A stretch of 64,000 nucleotides of DNA. Origin: Aegilops tauschii subsp. strangulata (lineage: Eukaryota; Streptophyta; Magnoliopsida; Poales; Poaceae). The stretch covers positions 451,329,793 to 451,393,792 of the forward strand of contig NC_053037.3 of the NCBI RefSeq assembly GCF_002575655.3, given 5' to 3'. The notes under the pieces were generated by a model that did not search any database, was not told the origin of the DNA, and worked only from the letters and a program-made list of their open reading frames with translations. Made by a program: the position numbers and the translations under genes. Positions within the stretch are counted from its first letter, which is position 1, and every line of letters begins with the position of its first letter. Below are positions 46,778-59,100 of this stretch, piece after piece.

Positions 46778-48056
46778 GATTACCTGGGATGATTTCCGTC
46801 GAGACTTCAAAGCTCACCACATTCCACAAAGTGTTGTTGAGAGCTAGCGTGAGGAGTTCCGCAATCTCAAGCAAGGCAGCATGTCCGTGTGTCAATACAA
46901 TACCCAGTTTCAGAAACTCGCTCGCTTCGCTAAGCAAGACGCTCCTGATGAAAAGAGCATGACCTATCAATTCAGAGGTGGCCTCAGAGAAGATCTGCAA
47001 TTACCTCTCGTGCTTTTTGAGCCGACCAAGTATGATGATTTCTACAACATGGCACTGAAATAAGAGGCTGCTCAGCTCAAGTGTGAGGCTTCTAAGAAGA
47101 GAGTCAGGGACGCAGTTCAGTCTTCTTCTGCCTCACTAGTGGCTGCTAAGCAACAGAAGTTCTGGTTGCCTCCTCCTCCTCCGTTTCGTCAGCCTTTCCA
47201 GCAGAAGAACAAAGGTGGCCATGGATCTTCCCACCCACCCAACCCTGGCTATCAGAACAAGTCTCAGAATCAAGCTCCAAAGTCGAATGCTCCTTATCAT
47301 CGTCCACTCTCAGAGGTGACTTGCAACAAATGTCAGCAGAAAGGTCACTATGCTAACAAGTGCTTCAACCAAAGGCGCCTTCCGCCTCCTCCTCCTGTGA
47401 GATCTTCCAGCAATGCAGTGGTCAAGCATAATCCTAAGTCTGCAAAGGTGAACATGATGAATGCAGCTCAAGCGGAGGAATCTACTGATGTGATAATGGG
47501 TAATCTCTCAGTTAATGATATTCCTGCAAAAAAATTATTTGATACTGGTGCATCGCTTTGTTTCATGTCAAGATCGTTCTTTGCAAAGAATGATTTTACT
47601 TGGTCTTACCTGGATAAACCTTTGGGTGTTGTTTCTCCGGGGAAGTCAATGAGAGCCAACTCAATAGTTCCTGATGTCTCTATCAAGATGGGCGACTATA
47701 AATTTCTGTCTTCTCCAATTGTCCTTGGTGACTCGGATATTGATGTAATTCTCGGGATGGACTGGCTTTCTAAGCACAAGGCTCAACTTGATTGTGCTGC
47801 CAGGGAAATTCAATTGATACACTCTTCTGAGGATGTTATCATCTATGCCGCTCGTGATGAAACCATTCGGCTGTTTTCTCTCAATGAGAAGGGCGAGTTG
47901 GATGCTATTTCTCAGATTCCAGTCGTGTGTGAGTACCAAGATGTCTTTCCAGAAGAGCTTCCGGGTATGCCTCCTCACCGGCCAGTTGAGTTCGTTATCG
48001 ATCTAGAGCCTGGCACGGAACCCGTTTGCAAGCGTCCTTACAAGCTTGGACCCAAG
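46778..48056 (+). pseudogene. Gypsy-D gag-protease (5'-truncated, two stops)
   Basis: Single frame with two stops. The gag core (ITWDDFRRDFKAHHIP, then FRGGLREDLQLPL) is broken by TAG 46845-46847 and TAA 47061-47063. A proline-rich linker follows (near 47160), then a CCHC knuckle (CNKCQQKGHYANKC, near 47325-47365) and the aspartic protease (LFDTGAS near 47538, DVILGMDWL near 47740). The linker to RT (DVFPEELPGMPPHRPVEFVI) runs up to PKEL at 48056, where gypsy-E enters. The coding sequence resumes at 60478 in the same order. The N-terminus of gag is missing. Confidence 0.9.
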
Positions 48057-48061
48057 GAGCT
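48057..48061. repeat. Gypsy-E target site duplication, left copy (GAGCT)
   Basis: GAGCT recurs at 60473-60477. Removing gypsy-E and one copy restores a continuous gypsy-D frame at the protease-RT linker. Confidence 0.95.
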
Positions 48062-48582
48062 TGTTGAGGATATAGCTACTGGTGTAACCCGCCCAAGATG
48101 GGCCAGGTTACATTGCGACAGCTCTTCATTCAGAAGCCCAAGGATAGGTTAAGGATGGCAGTTTAGTAATAGGTCTAAGGCCCAGAGGCGACTTAAGGCC
48201 CGTAGTGGTAAACCGTCGTTGTGGCATGACTTGTAGTGTAAGGCAAGAATAGTAAAGAGTCCAAGCCGGACACAGTTTATGAGCCGGCCGGGACTCTGAG
48301 AACCGCTGGGCGTTAACCTTTCTATATAAAGGGACGACCCGACGGCAGTTCAGGACAAGTAACATCAGATCGATAGCCAGGCATAGTGGTTTAGCTCCCT
48401 GGTCATCGAAACCCCAAGTAATTCCACCTCAACTGGAGTAGGCTTTTACCTTCACCGTAAGGGGCCAAACCAGTATAACCTTCATGTCCTTTGTCCCGTT
48501 TAACCCCTTTAAGCTTCCTAGCTACGATGGCTCCACGACTAAGTCCTTGCATGAGGACATCTGCCGTGACAATTCCACGACA
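48062..48582 (+). repeat. Gypsy-E 5' LTR (521 bp)
   Basis: Starts TGTTGAGGATATAGCTACTG and ends AATTCCACGACA. TATATAAA at 48323-48330. Its last 312 bp (48271-48582) align without gaps to the truncated 3' LTR at 60161-60472, with few substitutions. Confidence 0.95.
48323..48330 (+). promoter_or_regulatory. Probable TATA box of gypsy-E 5' LTR
   Basis: TATATAAA in ctttctatataaaggga, conserved at 60213-60220 in the 3' LTR remnant. Confidence 0.65.
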
Positions 48583-48583
48583 G

Positions 48584-48602
48584 TTGGCGCCCACTGTGGG
48601 GC
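48584..48602 (+). promoter_or_regulatory. Gypsy-E primer binding site
   Basis: TTGGCGCCCACTGTGGGGC lies one base after the LTR. A TGGCGCC start is common among plant gypsy primer sites; I did not assign the tRNA. Confidence 0.6.
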
Positions 48603-48670
48603 CAGCGCATGGTGGATTTGAGTTCTTGAAGGGCAGCTTCAAAGGGCTCAAGGGATACGCTGTGGGCCGG

Positions 48671-51600
48671 ATGACCAAGAGTCGTCGTGGCAAGCTCTAC
48701 ATCAACGACGCAGGCTGGGGCCCCGAGGCCGGCTCAATCAAGTTCGGGTACCGGGTCCCCTTCGGCGGAATCCACGTGTTCATTGGCAAGATCGGTGAGC
48801 CGGGCCCTGAGCCGGACATCGGCACTGACCTCATCGAGACGGCTCAGCGTGCGAGACCCGCCCGGACTCCGCCCGCCTTGAAACGTGCTTTCGTGGGATG
48901 CATCCATGGAGGACTCTCTGAAGGATCTAGATCTAGCGATGAGACGGCCATCTGCTCTGATGAATCATCCACGGGTGAGACGGACTCATTGTATCAACTT
49001 CAAGACGGCAGGCTCGGGGGGTGTTCCGAGGGCGACAGTATTCCGGACCCTTTTGAGCCGCCAAGCCGGGTTGGAATCTTCATGGACGGCACACAACCTG
49101 TGCAAAACTCCGCCGCTGGGGCAGGAGGCCCTGCGCACTCGCCGGCTCAGGTGCTGATGGATCTTACGGATAAGATGACTGCCCTACTAACCGCCACGGT
49201 CGTCCCGGCGGATCAAGCTCAACATGATGCGGAGGTGGCACAGTTATAGCTGGATATAGCACGAGCCAAGGAAGATCTAGCAGCGGAAGGGATCAGGATG
49301 GCTGCAGAACGGGCGGCTCTCGACGCCCAGACGCAGCTGATTCAGGCGCAGTCTTTCCGGCTCACGATGGATCAGAATGCATCCAATGAGATCATGAGAA
49401 GGAGGCATCAGAAGGCTCAATCCCGACTCCCTCCGGTTTACGATCCTCGAAACCTCTTCAACACGCCTAGTGCAGGGCCCAGTAACCCACCAGAAATCAC
49501 GGCACCCGGGGCTGGAACACCGGTTCAGCCACAAGTGATGGGGCCTCCCCGTGTGAACACTACCCCGCCTCAATACGTGCCGATACCACCGGGTCATTAT
49601 GCCAACCCGTTGGAAAACATGATCGCTGCAGCGGCGCGACTGGCGGCTCTCCCAGTCGAGGGCGACTCTCCGACGGCGGTCGAAACCCGCCGGGTCAGAG
49701 AACTTCTTCAGACGGCTCTGGCGCAACAGGAGGCATATTCATATAGCTGGGACAGGATTCATTCAACCCCTCGTCCAAGCCGGTGCCCAAGTTATAGCAG
49801 ACACATGGGTTCAGCGACCGGCTCAAGCAACGTCCGGCGCCGTGACTTGCCAGCTGGCCACGGCCCGGCACATAATGGAGCCTTTAATGCGGTAGACCAA
49901 GATAGAGCACGACAAGAGGCGGAGCAGGCGGCTCAGCTGACAGCTTACCAGCCCCTCCCGGTTTATCCGACGGCTTCTATCGAGGCGAGCATACCTACGA
50001 GGACGGGAGGTGTCCCTTGTCTGGTGCCGGCTCTCCGTAATGAACGTCTGCCCAAGGATTTCAAAGGACCTAGGAAGGTACCTAATTACACGGCTGATTT
50101 ACAACCCGGAGTATGGATCGAGAGCTACGAGATGGCTATGGAGTTGCTGGAGGTCAGCGAAGCGGCAATGGGCAAATACTTCACCATGATGTTGGATGGG
50201 ACTGCCCGCACTTGGTTGAAAGGACTGCCGCCTAATTCTATCGGGTCATGGGCAGAGCTAAAAGCCCGGTTCATCCAAAACATCAAAGATACATGTAGGC
50301 AGTCTATGTCAATTGTGGATTTGACTAACTGCAAGCAGCAAGAGGGCGAGTCTACAACCCATTGGGTACGCCGGGTCAAAGAGATAATACATTCATCTGA
50401 TAAGATGGATGCCAGCTCTGCAGTCTTAATGTTGGAGCAAAATTGTCGTTTTGCACCCCTGAAGATGAAGCTCGGGCGGCTCAAGCGCGATTGCAATGAT
50501 ATGGGTATGCTGATGGCGGCTTTGGTCAAGTACGCCGACTCTGACAGTACCAAGGATCCCGCGTCCGATGATGAAAGGACAGGGAAGGGAAAGAAGAATG
50601 GCAACGGCAAGGGCCCTCAGCATAACCCGGCGAACCAGGGAGGTAACAAACGTAAGGCTGATGGCAGTATGGAGTTTGTGGCCAACACCAATGCGCAGGG
50701 TAACAACCACCGACGTAAGGGGAGACCACCTCCCCGATCCGGCGGGTCAGGCCCGACGCTTGAGCAATTGTTGAATGAGCCCTGTCCAAGGCATGGCTCT
50801 AGGGAGAAGCCGGCCACTCATCTATGGAAAGACTGCGCAATCATGAAAGCCTTCAAAAATTCCAACGCTTTTAATGGCAACAATGGGCAGGGCGGTGGCT
50901 TTCATGGCCCGGGCGGCGGCTCAAATTCCAATTCTCAGAATTTTCAAGGTAATCAAGGAGGTTTTAATCAGCAATCTGGCCAGGGTAATTAGCAGCAGCA
51001 GCATGGGGGATACCAGACCAATCCAAAGCAGCTCAATAGTGGACAGTATCATGTGTTTACTACCAGTCTGTGCAAGCGAGACCAGAAGCTTCATAAGAGG
51101 GCTGTGAATGCTGTTGAGCCGGCGGTTCCACGCTATTTAAGATGGTCTGAGCAGCCTATTGTATGGAGTAGGGAAGATCACCCTCCCCGGGTTGATAATC
51201 CGGGTCACCTGGCCTTGGTGGTGGCTCCTCAGGTCAGGGGGTATAAATTCACTAAAGTGCTCATGGACGGAGGCAGTAGCATCAACATCCTCTATTATGA
51301 GACCTTCCGTCGTATGGGGTTGACTGATAAAAACCTCAACCAGTCCAACACTGTTTTCCATGGTGTGGTGCCCGGTAAGTCGGCGTATCCAGTCGGTAAG
51401 ATCGAGCTGGAAGTAGCCTTTGGAGATGAGTACAACTACAGGGCGGAAAAACTGACTTTTGAAGTGGTTAAAATAAGAAGCCCGTACCATGCTTTATTTG
51501 GGCGGCCGGCTTACGCCAAGTTCATGGCACGGCCGTGTTACTGTATTTGCAGCTCAAGATGCCGGGTCACAATGGGACCATTACGGTTCATGGTAGCCGA

Positions 51601-54600
51601 AAGATAGCCTTGGAGTGTGAGGAAGGTGACGCTGCTTACGCTGAATCTGTTTGTGCGACAGAGGAGTTGAAGTTTTACAAGGATAATGTTAACCCGGCAG
51701 ATATGACGTCTTTGAAAAAGCCAACCACGGAGCATGAGCTGGTAATGAAATTTAAGTCGGCCGATGAGACTAAACTTGTTGACTTTGCTCCAGGTGACTC
51801 ATCTAAGCAGTTCAGCATCAATGCCAATCTGGATCCTAAATAGGAAGGCGCGCTCATCGAGTTCATCCGTGAGAACCGGGACATCTTTGCATGAAAACCT
51901 TCTGACATGCCGGGTGTACCAAGAGAACTCGCTGAGCACACTCTCAATATTGATCCAAAATTTAAGCCAGTCAGGCAATTCCTCTGGCGGTTTAATGAGG
52001 AGAGGCGGAAAGCCATTGGTGAGGAAGTAGCCCGGCTCTTGGCGGCCGGGTTCATCGTTGAAGTCTTTCATCCAGAATGGTTAGCTAACCCGGTGCTCGT
52101 GCTCAAGAAGAACGGCACCTGGCGTATGTGTGTGGATTATACGGATTTAAACAAGGCTTGTCCAGCTGATCCTTTTGCTCTCCCCCGTATTGATCAAATT
52201 ATTGATGCTACGGCGGGTTGTGAGCATTTAAGTTTTTTGGATGCTTACTCTGGATACCATCAGATCAAAATGGTAGTTAAGGACCAAGAGAAGACGGCGT
52301 TCATCACTCCCTTTGGAGCCTTCTGTTATGTGTCCATGCCTTTTGGGCTCAAGAGTGCACAGGCGACTTACCAGCGGTGCGTGCAGAATTGTCTCCATAA
52401 TCAGATTGGGCGCAACGTTCATGCTTATGTGGATGATATTGTGGTAAAATCCAGAGAGAAGGAAACCTTGATAGATGATCTGAAAGAGACCTTTGATAAT
52501 CTCCGGGTCTACAAGATGATGCTTAATCTGGCCAAGTGTGTTTTTGGTGTTCCTGCAGGCAAGCTCTTGGGTTTTCTGGTTTCTCACAAAGGCATTGAAG
52601 CTAACCCGGAGAAGATCAAGGCAATCACCTCTCTGGTTAAGCCGGCGTGCATAAATGACTTCCAGCGTCTGGCGGGTCGCATCGCTGCTTTGAGTCGGTT
52701 TATAAGCCGGTTGGGCGAAAAGGCCATGCCACTATATCAGATGATGAAGAAAACAGATGACTTTGTCTGGAATGATGCTGCTAATGCTGCTTTTGAGGAT
52801 TTGAAAAGACAGCTAGCTGAGCCGTCAGTCCTTGTTGCTCCTGTCGATAAGGAGCCCTTACTGTTGTATGTAGCCGCTAACACACGAGCCGTCAGTGTGG
52901 CGGTGGTAGTGGAGCGTAAGGAGGCGGGTAAGGAACATCCGGTTCAGCGGCCGGTTTACTACGTCAGCGAAGTACTCATTGAGTCCAAGCAACAGTATCC
53001 ACATTGGCAGAAGCTCGTTTATGGGGTGTTCATGGCAAGCCGGAAGCTTAAGCATTATATCCAGGGCCACCCTATCACTGTGGTTAGTTCTGCTCCCCTA
53101 GGAGATATCATTCAAAACAGAGAAGCCACGGGAAGAGTTGCTAAGTGGGCCATAGAACTTGGGCCTCATGGTCTAAAGTACGTGCCACACACTGCTATCA
53201 AATCTCAAGCATTGGTGGATTTCATCAACGATTGAACGGAGCTGCAGGTGCCTGAAGAGAAACCGGATAATACATACTGGACTATTCACTTCGACGGGTC
53301 CAGGCAATTGGAGGGCTCGGGGGCTGGAGTTGTGTTAGCTTCCCCTCGAGGTGACAAGTTTTGTTATGTACTACGGTTGATGTTTCCCTATACTAACAAT
53401 GCAGCTGAGTACGAGGCCTTGCTCCATGGTCTTCGGATGGCTAAGGAGATGAGCTTAAGCCGGGTAAGGTGCTTTGGCGACTCAGATTTGGTGGCCCAAC
53501 AAGTATCAGGCAAGTGGGATTCCAAGGACCCCCTCATGGCGGCTTATCGCCGCGAAGTTGATGCCATTGCTGGGCATTTTCAGGGTTACCAAGTAGAGCA
53601 CATTGATCGCAGAAAGAACGAGGCGGCTGATGCATTAAGCCGGCTAGGCTCTCAGCGAAAGCCGGTGCCGCCTAATACTTTCTTGGATACTCTGCATAAC
53701 CCTTCTGTCAAGTTACCTACAGAGGAAGACTTGGCTGTTCCTGACCCAGAAGCACAGTTGGTGGCGGCTCTCCACGTTATCCCAGATTGGACAGTGCCAT
53801 ACTTGGCTTACATGACCCGGGGGGAATTGCCTGAGGATGAAACTTTGGCCAGACAAATAACCCGGCGGTCTAAGTCAATGATAATTGTCAATGGCGAGCT
53901 GCATCATCGCAGTGTCACTGGAGCTTTTCAGCGTTGTGTTTCCTCTGAGGAAGGTCACGAAATTTTACGTGAGATTCACGAGGGGGATTGTGGCCATCAT
54001 GCCGGCTCAAAATCTCTTGTGGCCAAGGCTTTTCATCATGGTTTTTATTGGCTGACGGCTCATGCTGATGCAGAGGACTTGGTCAGTAAATGTGACGGTT
54101 GTCAGAAGTTCTCAAGACGGGCTCACGTGCTGGCTCAAGAGTTGAGGATGATTCCAATCACTTGGCCGTTTGCAGTCTGGGGGGCTTGATATGGTTGGGC
54201 CTTTCAAAAGGTCCAAAGATAAGAAGACCCACCTCTTGGTGGCGGTTGACAAGTTCACAAAGTGGGTTGAGGCAGAGCCAGTTAGTAAGTGTGACGCAGC
54301 CACGGCGGTTCAGATCATGAAAAAGGTGATATTTCGCTTTGGTTTTCCACACAACATTATAACTGACAATGGTACCAATCTATCTAAAGGCGCCATGGCG
54401 GATTTTTGTCAAGGAGAGCATATTCGGCTTGATGTTTCATCAGTGGCTCACCCTCAATCCAATGGTCAAGCTGAGAGAGCCAATCAGGAAATCTTGAAGG
54501 GCATCAAGCCCCGGCTTTTGGTCCCTTTACAACGGACGCCGGGTTGTTGGGTGGAGGAGTTACCTTCTGTATTATGGAGCATCAATACTACTCCTAACAG

Positions 54601-55048
54601 GTCTACGGGTTACACGCCTTTCTTCATGGTTTACGGAGCTGAGGCGGTCCTCCCTAGCGACATCCGTCATGACTCGCCTCGAGTGGCGGCTTATGTCGAG
54701 GCGGATAATGAGCAGGCGCGTCAAGATGCTCTTGACTTGTTGGACGAACAACGTGACGTAGCAGCAGCTCGCTCAGCGATTTACCAACAAGACCTGCGCC
54801 GCTATCATAGCCGCCGGGTTAAGTCTAGGACCTTTCAGGAGGGTGACTTGGTGCTCCGGCTCATCCAAGATCAAACAGATGCACATAAGCTATCCCCACC
54901 TTGGGAAGGGCCCTTTGTGGTCAGCAAGAACTTGCACAACGGGTCATACTACCTCATCGATGTTCGAGAGCACAAAGATTCACGTAAGTCGGAGGAGGAG
55001 ACCCGCCGGCCATGGAATATAGCTCAGCTTCGGCCTTATTACACTTGA
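48671..55048 (+). pseudogene. Gypsy-E gag-pol polyprotein (stops and two frameshifts)
   Basis: Ty3/gypsy Tat-like polyprotein. ATG 48671 is the first in-frame start after the LTR. Gag (48671-50992) includes the core (WLKGLPPNSIGSWAELK near 50213) and a C-x2-H-x8-H-x4-C finger (50783-50835). Protease follows (MDGGSSINILY near 51265). RT (51907-53235) has YVDD at 52426-52437. The RNase H attached to RT is followed by a second one (HFDGSRQLEGSGAG near 53287, EYEALLHGL, ADALSRLG). Integrase has an HHCC zinc part (53990-54105) and a catalytic core (DNGTN near 54366, NGQAERANQEI). Stops: TAG 49247, 50990, 51841 and TGA 51892, 53233. A missing base near 51540 and an extra G near 54180 shift the frame. 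All domains are otherwise easy to read. Not functional as it stands. Confidence 0.92.
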
Positions 55049-56153
55049 GCCACCAGCTCTCATAATGTACATATTTCTATAGCCATGTATATATTATGAT
55101 AAATAATAAAGCAGGACCTCTGTCCTTTTTTCCCCTCCAAAGGTAAATGTGTCATTTTTATTTTCATTGTAATATCACATGGTCACTTGGAGGTTGATCC
55201 GGCTTATGATCGTATTCGAATCTAGCCGTTAAAAATATGATCATTTGGGGGCTTCCTGTTCAAACATAGATCGTATTCGAACCAAAGAGAACATAGCTGT
55301 CGATACCCACTTGATTGGCATATTGCCGAGCTCATTGGGGAGTTTCTTGATCATATTTGAATCATAGCTCAACCCCCTTCGGGAACCAACGTGGATCGCA
55401 TTCGAATCAGCGTCGTTAAACAACTCTTAAGGTCATTTGGGGGCTTCCTGTTCAAACATAGGTCGTATTCGAACCAAAGAGAACATAGCTATCGGTACCC
55501 TCTTGATCGGCAACGCCAAAGCCACTGGGGGCTATATGATCGCATTCGAATCTTAGCTTGACCCCTTTGGGACGGTTCTCTGGTTGTATTCGAATCAGAG
55601 GCCTCTAAATTTTTGAGATCTCTTTGTTGCAAACAAGTTTCTTTTGATCATATCAAAGGTGTTCAAGGGTGGTTCTCATTCCACCAGCTTAACCTTGGTT
55701 AATAATGTTGATAGCACATAATAAGCATTATATGTGCTGGTGAACCGGAGTTGAGTTCTTAACCTCATTATTCAGGTTACATAAACCGGAAGTATACTTG
55801 AAGGCTCGCAGGTATGCTGTTATGGTTATCTCAAAGATATAATTGAGAACGGTTTATTATGACTTTGATTCATATTCCGGGTTATATGACTCTCCATGCG
55901 GTGAGCCGCCTAGGGACTTGTGATTTGTTTTCTATGCAGGACAATTAAAGACAGCTCTTTAAAACTTAAGGAAAGCAAAGGATCAAACATAACCCGGAAG
56001 AATATAAAAGAGCGTCTTAAACAGTATTGAGCGCTACACACGTGCACGATGGCACGGCAAAATTAAGTGCTTATCCTACTCTATTACATGACTCCCCGAG
56101 TCCAAAAGGTGAGGCATTGTTTTTAAAGACATAACCATGAGCCGCCTAAGAGA
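55049..56153 (+). mobile_element. Gypsy-E repeat-rich non-coding region after integrase
   Basis: About 1.1 kb between the convergent ends of pol and the antisense gene. A motif near GATCGTATTCGAATC recurs about seven times (55208, 55267, 55349, 55394, 55462, 55540, 55583). An approximately 80-bp direct repeat lies within it. No coding frame seen. Confidence 0.8.
55237..55511 (+). repeat. Direct repeat of about 80 bp in gypsy-E
   Basis: Copies at about 55237-55315 and 55431-55509. Both start with TCATTTGGGGGCTTCCTGTT and include CAAAGAGAACATAGCT, with few differences. Confidence 0.88.
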
Positions 56154-59100
56154 TCAAAGGTGCTGTTGGGCTGAAGCTTCCGGTTCATCCCTCTCCGCTC
56201 CTTCGGCTGTTTCCATGTCCTGGAAGGTTGATGATTTCCAGTCAATGCCACTCAATGCTTCAAATTGAGCTTCATCATCAATTAACCCGGCCGGGTCAAC
56301 TTCAGGGGCAAAGGTATGCTTACAAGTCGGAGGAATCAGGCTGACTGCTTCATAACGAGGTGTTGGGATCCTCTAATTCTCCGCGTCATAGCCCGGTTGA
56401 TATTTGGTAAGGTCTGTGTCATTACCAATCAAAGTGGCCACAGGGCGTACGCTCTTCACGCAAGCGGCGAAGTCCTTCTGGTCAAAGGGAGTGCCATCTT
56501 CCTTCAAGCTAGGATACCCAAGGGTGATGTCGGCCAGGTCTAGCTCCGGTAGAAATGCCTTGGCCCGGCTTAGAGCGGCTATGGCTCCGGCTCTTGCAGA
56601 ATCACGTCTTAACTCTTGGAAGCGTTGAGGAAGCACGGCAAGCCGCCTGAGTACATCCGCCAGATGAGTGGGAACTTCGTTTGACAAAGCCACAACGGCT
56701 AAGGCACGTTGTGACCCGGTGTAAAGTTGCTCTACCAAGGTATAAACCGCCTTCAGTTTGGTCAGCACGTTCTGGTTGAGATTGGAACTCCTGGGACCTG
56801 CATTACAAAGTCAGGTGAGCTGATGGCAATTGAGATACTTATGGGAAATGAACGATGTAAACTAGCTAGAAACTTACAGGGTAACTTACCAAAGATTGCG
56901 GAGACCATCTGAGATACATGGCATTTTAAGCCGGATAGCTCGGCGGTTCTTTCAGTAAGAGTGGCCTCCGCTTGTTCGGCCCGGCTGAGCAAAGCAGTTT
57001 TTTCATCCGCCCAGGATTTTCTTTCGGCTTCAAACTTTTTCTTCAGTCTCTCTTGTGCAGATACACTGAATTCAAATTTGGAGTTGGCCTTTTGGATTTC
57101 ACTTTCCTGAGTCTTCAGGCGGTTCTTTAGATCAGAGATTTCCTATTCAAATTTCTTACAGACGGCATGTACAAATTCCGGGTTATAGTTAGGGTGATTA
57201 TAATGCAACATTAAGTCCCAAGCACTTTGCAAGCAAAGACACTTGGCACTTGGGGGCTAATGTATGCTGAAGAGCTCTATTTACAGTGCTGGTTCATGAA
57301 AATAAGTCCCAAGCACTTTGCAGGCAAAGGTACTTGGCACTTGGGGGCTAATGCGTAAAGCTGCTCAACTACTTGATTAAAACAAGGTAAGGACTGGTTC
57401 AACTATGTTGTTTAAACCGGCCCTCGAGTGTTACCAGATAAGCCGGTTTTCTTGCAGTGATTACTAAGCCGGTATTAAGTCTACAACATATTTCATCATA
57501 AGTAATAGACTTGGGGGCTGGCATGGTAAGGATAACTATGGAGTAAGCAAGAGAGTCATACCTCAGACTTTTGTTGTATTTGCTTCACCATATCAATTTC
57601 CAGGTCCCGGCTATTGTGCACTTGATTAATATAGCCAGAGACAATATCTCCAATGCTTAGATTAGCATAATCAGTGATGTCCAGCCTGGCCCTGCGGCGT
57701 TCCAGAAGTTCTTCCTTGGCAGAGCATCTAGCCAATACGGTGGGTCTTCCCGGTTCGACAAATTCGGTCCGGGTGATTACAACGTCCGGATCATCTGGAT
57801 GAGCCGGGCTGGGAATCTCCGGGTTATCAGAACCTTCCATAACTTGTTCATCAGATGGAGCAGTGGCGGTTTCAGGAGCTGGTGCAGACGGCGGCTCATG
57901 AGCAGAAGCATCAGGTTCAGTCAGGACCGGCTCTTCGGCCGGCTTATTTTTCTTCGCCCTCTTGCTGGGCTTTACTTGTACACTGAAAGTCAAAGGGTTA
58001 GTGCAAAAACATGAGTAAGATAAGCACAAAATAAGCTGATCATCATTACCCGGGTGCGGTTTTGAAAGCCGGCAAGCTAGACTGCATTGAGTCGCCGGAG
58101 GAAGGTGAAGTTCCCTGGTAGTTTGAATCCGAAGAATTGAGTGGTTGACGAGTGACGCCCGCCAAAGGATGAAAAGGATATAAGTCGGAGATAACCTCAG
58201 TCCGGCGCTTCCTTGATGCTTCGGGTAAGCCGGAGGAGAGGTATGCATCCATGCTGGTCCGGGTCTGCCTCCGACTCTCATAAATCTGTCGCTTCAAAAG
58301 AAATTGAGGATCTTGATAAGCTAAAGGATGTGAAAATCTTACTTTCCGGGTTACTCTTCGGACTTTCTGTCTTGGCAAAGGCTCGGAGTCGGAGGAAATT
58401 ATAGTTACCTCTTCAATCGCTTCATGACTCGCTCCGGTGTCCTTCTGCTGATAATCCATGTCAATAAGATGGTTAAGAAAGGAGCTTAAAGAGTCAAGGG
58501 CTACCTCTGACTCGGAGGTGTCTTCCAGGTGAAGCAGGTCCGAGGCGCTAGGTTTACTCCCCTTCTTACGGGGAGCGGTTCTCCTGGCGGCTTTCTTAAC
58601 CTTTCTGGCTTTCTTGGCAGCTTCATGGTCATACTTGACCTTCCAGAATTTATCATTAGCCTGTAAAATACAACAAAGGTTTTTGAAGTTAAGACGAAAT
58701 CGTTAAAATGGAAGGTGAGGTGTTCAGGTCAATAGTTTACCGCTGGGGCCGGGTTAGCCTTGCAGAAAGGACTTAAGCCTGTTCTCCCGCAATCTGCCAG
58801 GCTCTCGTTCAGAAGAGACTTGGTCATGTCATCAATGACGTCCTCAGGTAAGTCGTTGGGACTGTGCCGAAGAGGATCATCCTTCCGGCCCGTATAATCG
58901 CACATTAAGCCGGGGCGGCGGCTTAAAGGAATCACCTGCCAGGCAATCCAGACCCGGACCAGATCAATGCCATTCAGGCCGTTCCCCAGAAGAGCACTGA
59001 TCTTGTTAATGGTGGGAGTAAGTGGCTGACGTTCAGCTTGAGATAGTTTATCTGGCAAGGGGTGATTTGATTCCAGACGCAGGGCGCGAAAGCCGGGCAG

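Noticed and set aside
55200..55660. Spaced GATCGTATTCGAATC-like repeats as a CRISPR-like array
   Set aside because: Spacing is irregular, repeats are degenerate, and the location is inside a plant retrotransposon.
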